From Xanthobacteraceae bacterium (GTDB lineage Bacteria; Pseudomonadota; Alphaproteobacteria; Rhizobiales; Xanthobacteraceae): a DNA stretch of 23,475 nucleotides. Of the stretch, positions 16,022 through 23,475 are shown in pieces (positions within the stretch are counted from its first letter, which is position 1; every line of letters starts with the position of its first letter). Where the stretch lies: NCBI GenBank assembly GCA_030043175.1, contig JASHYD010000399.1, positions 1 to 23,475 of the forward strand. Reading direction: 5' to 3'. The notes under the pieces were generated by a model, which saw only the letters and a list, made by a program, of their open reading frames with translations, made no database searches and had not been told where the DNA came from. A program made the translations under genes and the position numbers.

Positions 16022-18337
16022 ATGAACGACCGCGATGCTTGGTTCCATAAAGTTGAGGGCAAGACTGTCGGCAAGATGAGTGGCGGTGATCCGCAAGGCC
16101 ACTCTGGGCAACACGACGACGTTGCCGTTCGGTTCGCGCCGAATTTTTCGGTCTATGTCCTGCCCCCGGATACCGTCTGCCTTTATTCAGAAGACCGCAA
16201 ATTTTTCCTTCAGGGCGAACTCTATTGTGCGCTGGCCTCGCGGATCGGCGCCGGGGAGCGTCTCGACGAGAGCTTTCGCGCCCTTGCAGCTGAATACCCC
16301 GCTACCGAGATTGATGAGGCATTCAAACGCCTGCGCCAACGCCGCCTCATTGTCCCCGCAAGCGCAGGGGAAGAACCAGCGGCCGCGTACTGGGCCGCGC
16401 TGGGCCTCAAGGGAGAAGCCGCAGCCGAAAACCTCCGCAAGATTCGCGTGCAAATTGAATCGATGGGAGCCGGTGGCGCGAACGAGCTCGGAGTCGCGCT
16501 GCGCGCGTTCGGGGTGAGCGTTGTCGATCGATCCGCCGACCTCACCGTCGTCGTCGTGGACGACTATTTGGACGAGAGGCTTGCAGAGTTCAACACCAAG
16601 CGCTTGGCGCAACGACAGGAATGGTTGCCCATACAGGTCACTGGGGTTTTTCCGACCGTTGGTCCGATCTTCAGCCCGGGTAAGAGCGCGTGCTGGACAT
16701 GCCTCGCCCACAGGATGAAGCGGAACCGACAGGTCAAAGCGTTCCTGGACGAAAAGCACGCCCGCCCCGTGGCAATCTCGCCGCTCACCAAAGGTTGGCT
16801 TGGGCGAGGCGGCATCGAGCTTGCTGCCCTCGAGATCAGCAAAGCCATAGCCAGCGGCTTTCGGACTGACTTGCATCATCATCTCATCAGCCTTGACTTA
16901 ATGGGCTCGGCGGTTGCGCGGCACTATTTGCCCGCCCGTCCTCAGTGTCCCTCTTGCGGGAGCAGTGAACTGAGGGATCCCGAACGCGTACCTGCACCGA
17001 TCAGGCTTCGCGCTGGTGGCAGGATGGTCGTCACGACTGGCGGATATCGGTCGGTGGCACCCGGCGAGACCGTTGCTCGCTTTCGCAAGCATGTGAGCCC
17101 GCTGACGGGGGTGGTTTCATGCCTTGAACGAATCAAGGGCAATCAGCCGCTCGATGCCAGTTTTCTGGCGAGACACAACTTTTCACCACGCCCTGAAACC
17201 GTTGACGCGCTCAGAGCAGGGCTCACCGGAGACAGTTACGGCAAGGGCAGCACCGCTGAGCAGGGCGAGGCGAGTGCGTTGATGGAGGCCATCGAACGCT
17301 ACTGCGGAGTCTTTGAAGGTGACGAGATCAGGATCACGCGCAAGTTTGTGGATTTTCCTCCAGGCGATGCGATCCTTCCCAATGATATTCTGTTGCTCAG
17401 CGATGCCCAGTTGGACCGCAACCCAAAGGACGCTTTGTACTCCGGCGAGGGCGATCAACGCCGCTTTGATCCCGCCGCCGAGACAGAATGGTCGCCGGTG
17501 TGGTCATTGCGCGACGAACGATTCAAGCACGTCCCAACCGGCCTCTTGTATTTCTTCTATTCGGGGCCCGGCAAAAATCAGATCAGCGCAGACTCGAATG
17601 GATGTGCGGCCGGCAACACGCTTGAGGAAGCGATCATCCAGGGCTTTCTCGAGCTCGTCGAGCGAGATGCTTACGCGATCTGGTGGTATAATCGCCTCCA
17701 TCGGGCAGAAATCGATCTTGAAAAGATCGGCGACAGTCATATTCGTGACCTGCTGGCTGAGTTTACCGCGATGGGCCGCCGCGTCTGGGCACTGGATGTC
17801 ACTACCGATCTCGGCATTCCGGCGATCGTCGCGGTGGCGCATTGGACCGAAGACTCGCACGAATACATTGAGTTCGCGGCCGGAGCGCATTTCGACCCGC
17901 GGATCGCTGCGCTGCGGGCGATGACTGAGCTCAATCAGTTTATGGCGATCGACGGGATGCGGCGCCGGCCGGGTGACCAGACCGAGCGTGGCGCAATTGA
18001 TTCATTGCCGTTGCCGGTGCGCAAGCACGCCTATGTGCTGCCCCACGGCAAGACTTCCATCGGCAGGATGCGATTTGCGAAATTTGCGAAGCTGGATCGG
18101 CGTGAGCAGGTGTTGGCTTGCGTCAAGCTCGTCAAGCGCTTCGGGCTCGATTTTCTTGTCCTCGATCAGACACGTGCGGACATCGAGGTCCCCGTTGTCC
18201 GAGTTATCGTTCCAGGGCTGAGGCATTTTTACCGCCGTTTCGGACCCGGCCGCCTCTACGAGGTGCCGCTCACTCTTGGCGTGCGCAAGCGGCCATCGCG
18301 GGAAGCCGATCTCAACCCGCTCCATCCGCGAACATAG
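16022..18337 (+). CDS. Fused TOMM cyclodehydratase: leader-binding/E1-like C domain plus YcaO D domain
   Basis: The 771-residue protein installs azolines on Cys/Ser/Thr of the precursor. Residues about 33-115 resemble the RiPP recognition element. Residues about 130-320 are the E1/ThiF-like C domain with a tetracysteine zinc site, C224/C227 (CWTC) and C309/C312 (CPSC). From about 340 to the end is a YcaO domain, which activates the amide oxygen with ATP. ATP/Mg-binding segments include the Q414-G-E416 to E423-A-I-E426-R region and GFLELVERD at 541-549; the last conserved block is VRVIVPGLRHFYRRFGPGRL. The C-terminus reads LNPLHPRT, so the PxPxP tail of many YcaO cyclodehydratases is incomplete. 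C-D fusion in one chain is common in this class. The ATG at 16022 has no good ribosome-binding site. The next gene begins right at this stop codon. Confidence 0.92.
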   Translation: MNDRDAWFHKVEGKTVGKMSGGDPQGHSGQHDDVAVRFAPNFSVYVLPPDTVCLYSEDRKFFLQGELYCALASRIGAGERLDESFRALAAEYPATEIDEAFKRLRQRRLIVPASAGEEPAAAYWAALGLKGEAAAENLRKIRVQIESMGAGGANELGVALRAFGVSVVDRSADLTVVVVDDYLDERLAEFNTKRLAQRQEWLPIQVTGVFPTVGPIFSPGKSACWTCLAHRMKRNRQVKAFLDEKHARPVAISPLTKGWLGRGGIELAALEISKAIASGFRTDLHHHLISLDLMGSAVARHYLPARPQCPSCGSSELRDPERVPAPIRLRAGGRMVVTTGGYRSVAPGETVARFRKHVSPLTGVVSCLERIKGNQPLDASFLARHNFSPRPETVDALRAGLTGDSYGKGSTAEQGEASALMEAIERYCGVFEGDEIRITRKFVDFPPGDAILPNDILLLSDAQLDRNPKDALYSGEGDQRRFDPAAETEWSPVWSLRDERFKHVPTGLLYFFYSGPGKNQISADSNGCAAGNTLEEAIIQGFLELVERDAYAIWWYNRLHRAEIDLEKIGDSHIRDLLAEFTAMGRRVWALDVTTDLGIPAIVAVAHWTEDSHEYIEFAAGAHFDPRIAALRAMTELNQFMAIDGMRRRPGDQTERGAIDSLPLPVRKHAYVLPHGKTSIGRMRFAKFAKLDRREQVLACVKLVKRFGLDFLVLDQTRADIEVPVVRVIVPGLRHFYRRFGPGRLYEVPLTLGVRKRPSREADLNPLHPRT

Positions 18338-18338
18338 A

Positions 18339-19799
18339 TTGCGCCAGGATCGATCACGCTCCCGCAGGTCCAGGCTGGCGTCCCTCTTCGCCCGGCTCAA
18401 TCCGGACGTCGCCCTTGAACGAGAAGCGGATGGCCGCATTTCGGCTTTTATCGAAGGGCGCACAGTCGTTCTCGGAAAGTTCAACACGAGCACAGCCGAG
18501 CGATCTGGTGATCTCGCAACTGGCTTTCGATTGGGAGCGCGCGGTTGGACCGACGTCGACGCAGAGATGCGAAGGCTCATCGGGCGCCTCCAGCAATACG
18601 GCCTGCTGGAATATCGTTTGGGACGTAGCGGCCAGGGCGGGGATCTGGCCGTCATCGAACCGCAGGTTCACGACTACAACCCACGGATATCCGAGCCTCG
18701 GGAGGACGACACCGTTGTGCTATCGCGCTTCGCCTACCTGCGCAGACGCGGCAGCGACATGGTTTTGGAATCCCCGCTCGCTGGCGCGTTGTGCAAACTT
18801 TGCGATCCCACCATTGCGGCCACGATCGTAAACTTGTCCAAACCGCAGACGATCAGGCAACTGCGTCGCAGACGCGGGTTTCCGGGTCCCGAATTGCTGG
18901 GCTTGCTCCTTGACAGCCGCATACTCTTCCGGGTCGGGCCAGGCGGCGAAACGGGTCTGCGACGCTCGGAGGGGGACGACGCACTCGTGCTGTGGGATTT
19001 TCATGATCTACTGTTTCACGCGCGCAGCACTGCTGGACGGCATGCGAACCCATCGGGCAGCACAATGGCGTACGCTGATGTTATCAAGCCATTACCGTCC
19101 GTGAGGCCTCCCTGGCCGGGCAAGGCCATCGAACTCGGCAGGCTTGCGGCACCCGACGCCTCGCCACTCGTGGCGACACTCCATCGACGCTATTCGACGC
19201 GAAGCTTCGACGAAAGGCATCCGATCACCCTCGAGAAGCTGTCTCGGCTCCTCGATGCCGTTGCGCGCATACGGGCACGGGATCACCTGATGGATGACGA
19301 GGACGCAGGACCCGCGTTCGAGATCGCAGCGCGACCCTACCCCTCCGGGGGCGCGAGCTACGAACTTGAGCTCTATCTGGCGGTCGACAGGTGCGAGGGA
19401 CTGGCGCGCGGATTCTACCACTATGACGCCGGCCGCCACGCCCTGCTGCCGATCGCAGTGAGCGCGTGGCAGCTCGACGCAGTTCTAGATGACGCTCAGC
19501 TCGCGATGGGAGCCCCATCGTTTCCTCAGATTCTCATCACCATCGCCGCGCGATTTGGTCGGGTGTCGTGGAAATACAGCTCCATCGCCTACGCGCTTGT
19601 TCTCAAGCATGTCGGTGTCTTGATGCAGACGATCTATCTCGTGGCGACCGACATGGAACTTGGAGCATGTGCCATCGGTCTTGCGGACATCGACCTGTTT
19701 GCCAGAATGACGGGGCTCGAGTTTTACGTTGAAGGCACGGTCGGACAGATGGCGATCGGCCGCGGACTCGACATGGGGTCAACTTTGGTCGACGATTGA
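18339..19799 (+). CDS. SagB-type FMN-dependent azoline dehydrogenase
   Basis: This protein should oxidise the azolines to aromatic thiazoles using FMN. The N-terminal part (about 1-270) is the helical region usual in long SagB proteins, starting near LASLFARLNPDVAL. The nitroreductase-fold domain begins at about 283 with RRYSTRSFDERHPITLEKL, then RPYPSGGASYELELYLAV. It carries WKYSSIAYALVLKHVGVLMQ with K412 and Y413, the Lys-Tyr pair linked to catalysis in studied SagB-type enzymes, and ends ATDMELGACAIG. No ATG lies near the natural start. TTG 18339, one base after the YcaO stop TAG (18335-18337), fits the family start and implies coupling. The frame also stays open upstream to TTG 18276, and CTG 18375 is another candidate. 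The N-terminal boundary is therefore uncertain. Confidence 0.88.
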   Translation: MRQDRSRSRRSRLASLFARLNPDVALEREADGRISAFIEGRTVVLGKFNTSTAERSGDLATGFRLGARGWTDVDAEMRRLIGRLQQYGLLEYRLGRSGQGGDLAVIEPQVHDYNPRISEPREDDTVVLSRFAYLRRRGSDMVLESPLAGALCKLCDPTIAATIVNLSKPQTIRQLRRRRGFPGPELLGLLLDSRILFRVGPGGETGLRRSEGDDALVLWDFHDLLFHARSTAGRHANPSGSTMAYADVIKPLPSVRPPWPGKAIELGRLAAPDASPLVATLHRRYSTRSFDERHPITLEKLSRLLDAVARIRARDHLMDDEDAGPAFEIAARPYPSGGASYELELYLAVDRCEGLARGFYHYDAGRHALLPIAVSAWQLDAVLDDAQLAMGAPSFPQILITIAARFGRVSWKYSSIAYALVLKHVGVLMQTIYLVATDMELGACAIGLADIDLFARMTGLEFYVEGTVGQMAIGRGLDMGSTLVDD

Positions 19800-19853
19800 T
19801 GTTTCGGATCTCCGTACCCCATCGGACGCTGCGCCCCACTGGAGCAGTCCGCA

Positions 19854-21491
19854 ATGACCAACATGACGCGGCGCGACGTGTTGATGGCAGCCGGGACATC
19901 TGCTGCTGGTCTCGCGACCCCCATGTGGACGTGCGAAGCGCGGGCTCGCAACGTCCAAGCCACTGCGTCGTCGCAGTGGAACCACCGCACGATCCGCGAC
20001 CTCGTGGCGGCGCTGCAAGCGCGCAAGGTCTCCGCGCTAGAGCTCACTGACCTTGCAATCGCGCAGATTGAGCGTCTGGACCGGCTGGTCAATGCCGTCG
20101 TCGTGCATGACTTCGAGCGTGCGCGCGATGCCGCCAGGATGGCCGATGCGGCCCTGTCTCGTGGGGAAACCGGCGCGTTGCTCGGCGTCCCCACGACGGT
20201 GAAGGAATCCTTCAATGTCGCTGGATTGCCGACAACCTGGGGCATCCCGCACTTTGAGCATTTCAAGCCGAAAGAGGACGCATTGGTTGTCGCCCGCATG
20301 AAGAAGGCGGGTGCAGTCATTCTCGGCAAGACCAACGTACCGCTGCGATTGAGCGACTGGCAGAGCTACAACGATATCTATGGCACGACCAACAACCCGT
20401 GGGATCTCGGTCGGACGCCTGGGGGGTCGTCGGGCGGCTCGGCGGCGGCGCTTGCCGGCGGCTTTGGAGCCTTATCGCTTGGCTCGGACATGGGTGGTTC
20501 ATTGCGCGCGCCGGCGCATTATTGCGGCGTCTATGCTCACAAACCGACGCTGGGGCTGGTTCCCCTGCGTGGCCAAGTACCACCGGGTGTACCGCCTTTG
20601 CCGCGCGACAGCGATCTTGCCGTTGTGGGACCATTGGCCAGAAGCGCTGCCGATCTCGCGGTGGCGCTGGATGTGATTGCTGGCCCCGACGAGGAGCGGG
20701 CGGGCATCGCTTATCGGCTGGCATTGCCTCCAGCTCGGCACGACAATCTCAGGGACTTCCGCGTTCTTGTTATCGACAAGCATCCGCTCGGTCCCACGGG
20801 TAGTGTGGTGAAAGCGGCGCTTGGTCGGCTGTCGGAACGGCTCGGACTCCTGGGCGTCAAGATCGCGCGTGCCAGTCCGTCACTTCCTGACTTCGCTGAA
20901 TCCGCCCGCATTTATACGCGGCTGCTGTCCTCCCAGTGGGGGGCCGGTCTGTCTCCCGGCGCCTACGCCGGAATGCGCCGCGAGGCAGCGGCGCTTGCGC
21001 CTCGCGACGGCAGCCTTGCGGCTGAGCGCACACGGGGGGCAGTGATAAGCCATCGCGACTGGCTCGCGGCAGACTCGACGCGGACCCGGCTCTCACAACG
21101 GTGGAGCAAGCTCTTTCGTGAATGGGACGTCGTGCTTTGCCCGGCAATGCCGACGCCGGCTTTCCCCCACGACCATTCATTACCGCTCGAGCACCGGCAG
21201 ATCCGGATCGACGGAAAATCGTACTCCTACCTTGATGCCCAGATTATTTGGGGCGAATTGGCCACCACTCCCGGCCTCCCGGCCACAGTGGCGCCCATCG
21301 ATCGTTCGGAGTCCGGCCTGCCAATCGGGGTTCAGATCATCGGCCCCTACCTTGAAGATCGCACGAGCATCGCGTTTGCCGAGCTGCTTGAGCGGGAATT
21401 TGGCGGCTTCGTGCCGCCGCCACTTCAGGAGTGCTCTACCCGCCGATCATCGGCCGAAGTCCCTCCTTTGGCCCGTCCACGCTCGGATTAG
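19854..21491 (+). CDS. Amidase signature (AS) family hydrolase with Tat-type signal
   Basis: The 545-residue protein has the complete Ser-cisSer-Lys triad of the amidase signature family: K117 in TTVKES, S192 in GGSSGGS, and the nucleophile S216 in DMGGSLRAP. It starts MTNMTRRDVLMAAGTSAAGL, a twin-arginine signal, so it should be exported folded to the periplasm. ATG 19854 has GGAG 8-10 nt upstream. It follows the SagB-type gene by 54 bp on the same strand and is probably the last gene of that operon. AS enzymes hydrolyse many amides, including aryl-acid, nicotinamide-type and small peptide amides. In this setting it could trim the exported azole peptide, remove a C-terminal or side-chain amide, or give self-protection. 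The role is inferred from position only. Confidence 0.9.
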   Translation: MTNMTRRDVLMAAGTSAAGLATPMWTCEARARNVQATASSQWNHRTIRDLVAALQARKVSALELTDLAIAQIERLDRLVNAVVVHDFERARDAARMADAALSRGETGALLGVPTTVKESFNVAGLPTTWGIPHFEHFKPKEDALVVARMKKAGAVILGKTNVPLRLSDWQSYNDIYGTTNNPWDLGRTPGGSSGGSAAALAGGFGALSLGSDMGGSLRAPAHYCGVYAHKPTLGLVPLRGQVPPGVPPLPRDSDLAVVGPLARSAADLAVALDVIAGPDEERAGIAYRLALPPARHDNLRDFRVLVIDKHPLGPTGSVVKAALGRLSERLGLLGVKIARASPSLPDFAESARIYTRLLSSQWGAGLSPGAYAGMRREAAALAPRDGSLAAERTRGAVISHRDWLAADSTRTRLSQRWSKLFREWDVVLCPAMPTPAFPHDHSLPLEHRQIRIDGKSYSYLDAQIIWGELATTPGLPATVAPIDRSESGLPIGVQIIGPYLEDRTSIAFAELLEREFGGFVPPPLQECSTRRSSAEVPPLARPRSD

Positions 21492-22101
21492 CAATCTGCA
21501 ACCGAGCACATGCGCAGATTGTGCTATAGACCAGCACTGAAAGGCGTCAGCGGTTTCTAGTGCCTCGCCGGTCAGGTCGTGGACCGCAACTTGTCGCATA
21601 GGTCCTTCCTGAAGCCGTAAGGTGCGCCGCGAAGACAATGTCTTGTGGGGCCCCGCGCCGCGCAATCTTGCGGATCTGGTCACCTTCGGCCGGCTTTTCA
21701 TTGCAAACCCCGATCTGGCGGAGTGCCGTGGATTGGTACGTCACTGAACAGCTCCCAATTCGAGCTGGATTCTTTGGCGGCGCAACGGCGAGAGCTATGT
21801 GGATAGTGAAGTCGAGCTTGTTGCGGCGCTCAGGCCGCCGCCTTCAGGAATTGGTTGGCATCAATTGTCGCACCTGTGCGATGCCTTGGGAATGTCAGGA
21901 CGCGCGCCCCAGCCCTAAGGGAGCGAGGGCTGATGCTCAAAGCCTACGGTGACAAATGTGGAAGCGACCGCAACAGTACTTCGTTTGCCGGCAACGCATG
22001 GCCATTGGCACAGAGGAAGGCCAGTCGGGGCCGTTCTCATTATGAGAGTGTGAGGGAACCTATATTGCGCATCATGCCTTTTACGTCAGGAGGCTGGAAA
22101 A
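21492..22101. other. Gene-poor region with an oxidoreductase relic
   Basis: About 600 bp after the amidase hold no intact gene. The only recognisable coding remains are the Old Yellow Enzyme fragment at 21660-21804. A 13-bp palindrome TCTCATTATGAGA lies at 22035-22047, and TATATT at 22061-22066 may be a -10 element for the small ORF at 22102. Confidence 0.45.
21660..21804 (+). pseudogene. Old Yellow Enzyme (NADH:flavin oxidoreductase) C-terminal relic
   Basis: One frame (21663-21723) reads NLADLVTFGRLFIANPDLAE, matching the C-terminal (A/D)LVAFGRPFIANPDL block of N-ethylmaleimide reductase-type OYE proteins. Further on, in shifting frames, FFGGA (from 21770) and GESYVD (21787-21804) match the family's FYGGGAEGYTDYP tail. 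The gene is broken by at least two frame changes, and nothing of the N-terminal barrel is visible. It is on the same strand as the RiPP genes but is debris, not part of them. Confidence 0.55.
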
Positions 22102-22209
22102 ATGACAGGCTCACTAGAGGACGAAATCGGCAAAATGCGCGAGCAAGCCAATATTTTGCCGGAAGAGGCGCGTGTTCTTGAGGAGAATTCCGACGAGCGC
22201 GCTAGCTAA
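22102..22209 (+). CDS. Small charged helical protein, possibly frameshifted
   Basis: ATG 22102 follows a strong CAGGAGG (22087-22093) at 8 nt. It encodes 35 residues, MTGSLEDEIGKMREQANILP followed by EEARVLEENSDERAS, which is strongly helical with heptad-like spacing. Just past the stop, another frame continues KSKAARERARKAGERLQRLL and QENR before its own stop at about 22280. The two parts together would make a single 59-63 residue basic/acidic coiled coil, so a small indel near 22206 is suspected. I do not recognise a family. A minus-strand frame over the same DNA (22114-22422) looks like a shadow. Confidence 0.45.
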   Translation: MTGSLEDEIGKMREQANILPEEARVLEENSDERAS

Positions 22210-22472
22210 GTCTAAGGCAGCTCGCGAGCGCGCCAGGAAGGCGGGTGAGCGCCTCCAAAGGCTGCTGCAAGAGAATCGATAGCCGCTGATCGATCCCGCC
22301 AGCAAAGGGGGTGCCGGGCGCACCGCATACACCGGGTTGCTAACGAAGCGGGGCAACCAGCCAGCCGTGCCGAGTGCCGCGACCACAATAATTTTGTGGG
22401 TATCGACATTCCGATCTTTCACCTCGACGGCCGACAGCTATAATGGAGTGCCCCTGTGGGGAGGGACCCGGA

Positions 22473-22871
22473 ATGCTGCTGAAGCTTTCTGAGCAGATTG
22501 TCTACTGCTACGAACGTGCAGGTGAAAGCCGCACCCAGGCAGCGAATTGCCTTAATGAACGCGACAAGCAAGAACACCTTGAGCTGGAGCGCCGCTGGTT
22601 AACGCTGGCAAGAAGCTATGAACTGAGCGAGCGCATCGGACGTTTCAACGATGAGTATGGGCGGCGTTTGCGTGTGCTTATACCGTCTGAGCCGTCCCAT
22701 CCGACTATCCCTCTTGTCAGGTGTTCCGGATGCGCCAAGCGAATGAGGCTAAGCCAGATTGTGCCTTGCTTGCCTACAAGTCGCCTTGCCGATGCTTGGA
22801 CATTTATTTGCGAGTGCGGCCTTAGCTGCGAGCAAGTAGTGGATCGGAGGCCTGCTCCAACGGGTTTCTAA
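22473..22871 (+). CDS. Hypothetical protein with helical N-terminus and C-terminal Cys-rich (zinc-like) segment
   Basis: ATG 22473 is preceded by GGGAGGG 7 nt upstream, better than the ATG at 22443. The 132-residue product begins MLLKLSEQIVYCYERAGESR, followed by ERDKQEHLELERRWLTLARSYELSERI. I associate this helical pattern with many small rhizobial hypothetical proteins. The second half holds CSGC (about residues 84-87) and CECGLSC, a likely zinc ribbon. No enzyme motif is visible and the function is unknown. It stands alone. Confidence 0.68.
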   Translation: MLLKLSEQIVYCYERAGESRTQAANCLNERDKQEHLELERRWLTLARSYELSERIGRFNDEYGRRLRVLIPSEPSHPTIPLVRCSGCAKRMRLSQIVPCLPTSRLADAWTFICECGLSCEQVVDRRPAPTGF

Positions 22872-22939
22872 GCGGGCGCGGGGCTGTACGAGCATCTATC
22901 GGACGAGGGGCGATCGCCGCGCGCTCCCTTGCATTGCGA

Positions 22940-23045
22940 TGGCGTAACTTAGACGGTCTTCTCGACGCATGGCTTTGGTGTGAGCTTGATGGCGGGGCTC
23001 GTAAACCGCAGCCTCCTCACGATCGGGCTTGTGCGCGTGGCATTG
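22940..23045 (+). pseudogene. Broken copy of the neighbouring small hypothetical gene
   Basis: The plus strand reads THGFGVSLMAGLVNRSLLTI in one frame (about 22955-23014). This is closely similar to AHGCGVALIAGLVNRGLAIL in the intact gene at 23098. DGLL just before it is in a different frame. The remainder (start and C-terminal VEVARVRIT part) is lost. I read this as a decayed tandem duplicate. Confidence 0.55.
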
Positions 23046-23097
23046 GAGGGCTTGTTAATTGGGATATGCGATTGAAGGGCGCCGCCAAGCTAGACCA

Positions 23098-23337
23098 ATG
23101 AGGCTTGGCGTTAAGCAGCGCCACGCACTCGCTGTACTTGCTGCTACGGATCCGGACGGAGCGACACAACCGTTGCTGACCGCACACGGGTGCGGTGTCG
23201 CCTTGATCGCGGGGCTGGTCAACCGAGGGCTTGCGATCTTGACGCACGAGCAAGTCAAAGCAGGCGGCAAGCTAGTCGAGGTGGCGCGCGTGCGAATTAC
23301 GGAGAGTGGGCGCGATACTCTCACGGCTGAAGGCTAG
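23098..23337 (+). CDS. Small hypothetical protein, winged-helix-like
   Basis: The 79-residue frame begins at ATG 23098 (MRLGVKQRHALAVLAATDPD). Upstream TTG 23059 is also possible, and neither has a strong ribosome-binding site. The pattern QRxALxxL, then THG/AHG-x-GVxLIAGLVNRGLA, then a beta-hairpin-like VEVARVRITESGRD resembles a small winged-helix fold, and I associate similar proteins with Bradyrhizobium-type genomes as unnamed products. DNA binding is only a guess. Broken copies lie on both sides (22940-23045 and about 23370-23420). Confidence 0.6.
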   Translation: MRLGVKQRHALAVLAATDPDGATQPLLTAHGCGVALIAGLVNRGLAILTHEQVKAGGKLVEVARVRITESGRDTLTAEG

Positions 23338-23427
23338 GAGCCGCGAACTCGCTCCTTCGGTGCGCGGTTAGTGTGCCGACGATTGCCGGCTCGCTAACCA
23401 CGGGCTTGCGACGCTGAGGTATTCGTC

Positions 23428-23475
23428 ATGGCTATCGCGCGCCAGTTAGAACTGCGGCGCGAGGCCAACGAAACA
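23428..23475 (+). CDS. Possible start of a gene running off the window
   Basis: ATG 23428 with GAGG about 9 nt upstream opens MAIARQLELRREANET with no stop before the window edge. Sixteen codons are too few to assign a family. The charged helical start is compatible with another small protein. Confidence 0.3.
   Translation, partial: MAIARQLELRREANET

Noticed and set aside
22114..22422. 102-codon minus-strand frame with a hydrophobic segment
   Set aside because: Its start is a GTG without a clear ribosome-binding site, and it lies opposite a helical ORF with a strong one; no family recognised.

Overview
The window looks like chromosomal DNA from a GC-rich alphaproteobacterium, most likely Bradyrhizobium or a close relative in the Rhizobiales. 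Grounds are the strong third-position GC bias, several small hypothetical families that I associate with that group, and IS630 and IS5-type transposase pieces. This is a judgement from family content, not a search. I saw no tRNA, rRNA or CRISPR array.

Left part (1-8.7 kb): accessory and metabolic genes separated by decayed DNA. In order: the 5' end of an IS630-type transposase, two damaged copies of a small secreted-protein family, an Ldh_2-type oxidoreductase, about 1.2 kb without a convincing gene, a DUF983 membrane protein divergent from a MocR-type regulator, an acetamidase/formamidase-family protein with a hydrophobic N-terminal segment, an NDUFA9-like atypical SDR, and an IS5-family transposase relic. 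A type II NADH dehydrogenase-like flavoprotein follows (8.77-10.04 kb).

Central part (10.3-21.5 kb): a probable ribosomal peptide (RiPP) cluster of the thiazole/oxazole-modified (TOMM/LAP) class, and the main find. A 111-residue precursor (15500-15835) ends in eight consecutive Arg-Gly-Cys triplets plus Gly-Gly. A hairpin terminator follows it. Downstream are a fused leader-binding/E1-like plus YcaO cyclodehydratase (16022-18337), a SagB-type FMN dehydrogenase that starts almost on the YcaO stop codon, and a Tat-signal amidase. Upstream lie a NodU/CmcH-type carbamoyltransferase translationally coupled to an exported spermidine-synthase-fold protein. A prolyl-oligopeptidase-type S9 peptidase is divergent from that pair. 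The cyclodehydratase and dehydrogenase should turn Cys into thiazole. The peptidase and amidase are candidates for leader removal or trimming. The carbamoyltransferase and spermidine-synthase-like protein are possible tailoring enzymes, but their membership in the cluster is inferred only from position. No ABC exporter or immunity gene is visible. The precursor itself carries a signal-peptide-like N-terminus, which may explain export.

Right end (21.5-23.5 kb): a decayed Old Yellow Enzyme fragment, a small charged helical ORF that may be frameshifted, two small hypothetical genes, and at least one broken copy (possibly two) of the last of them, ending in a start codon that runs off the window.
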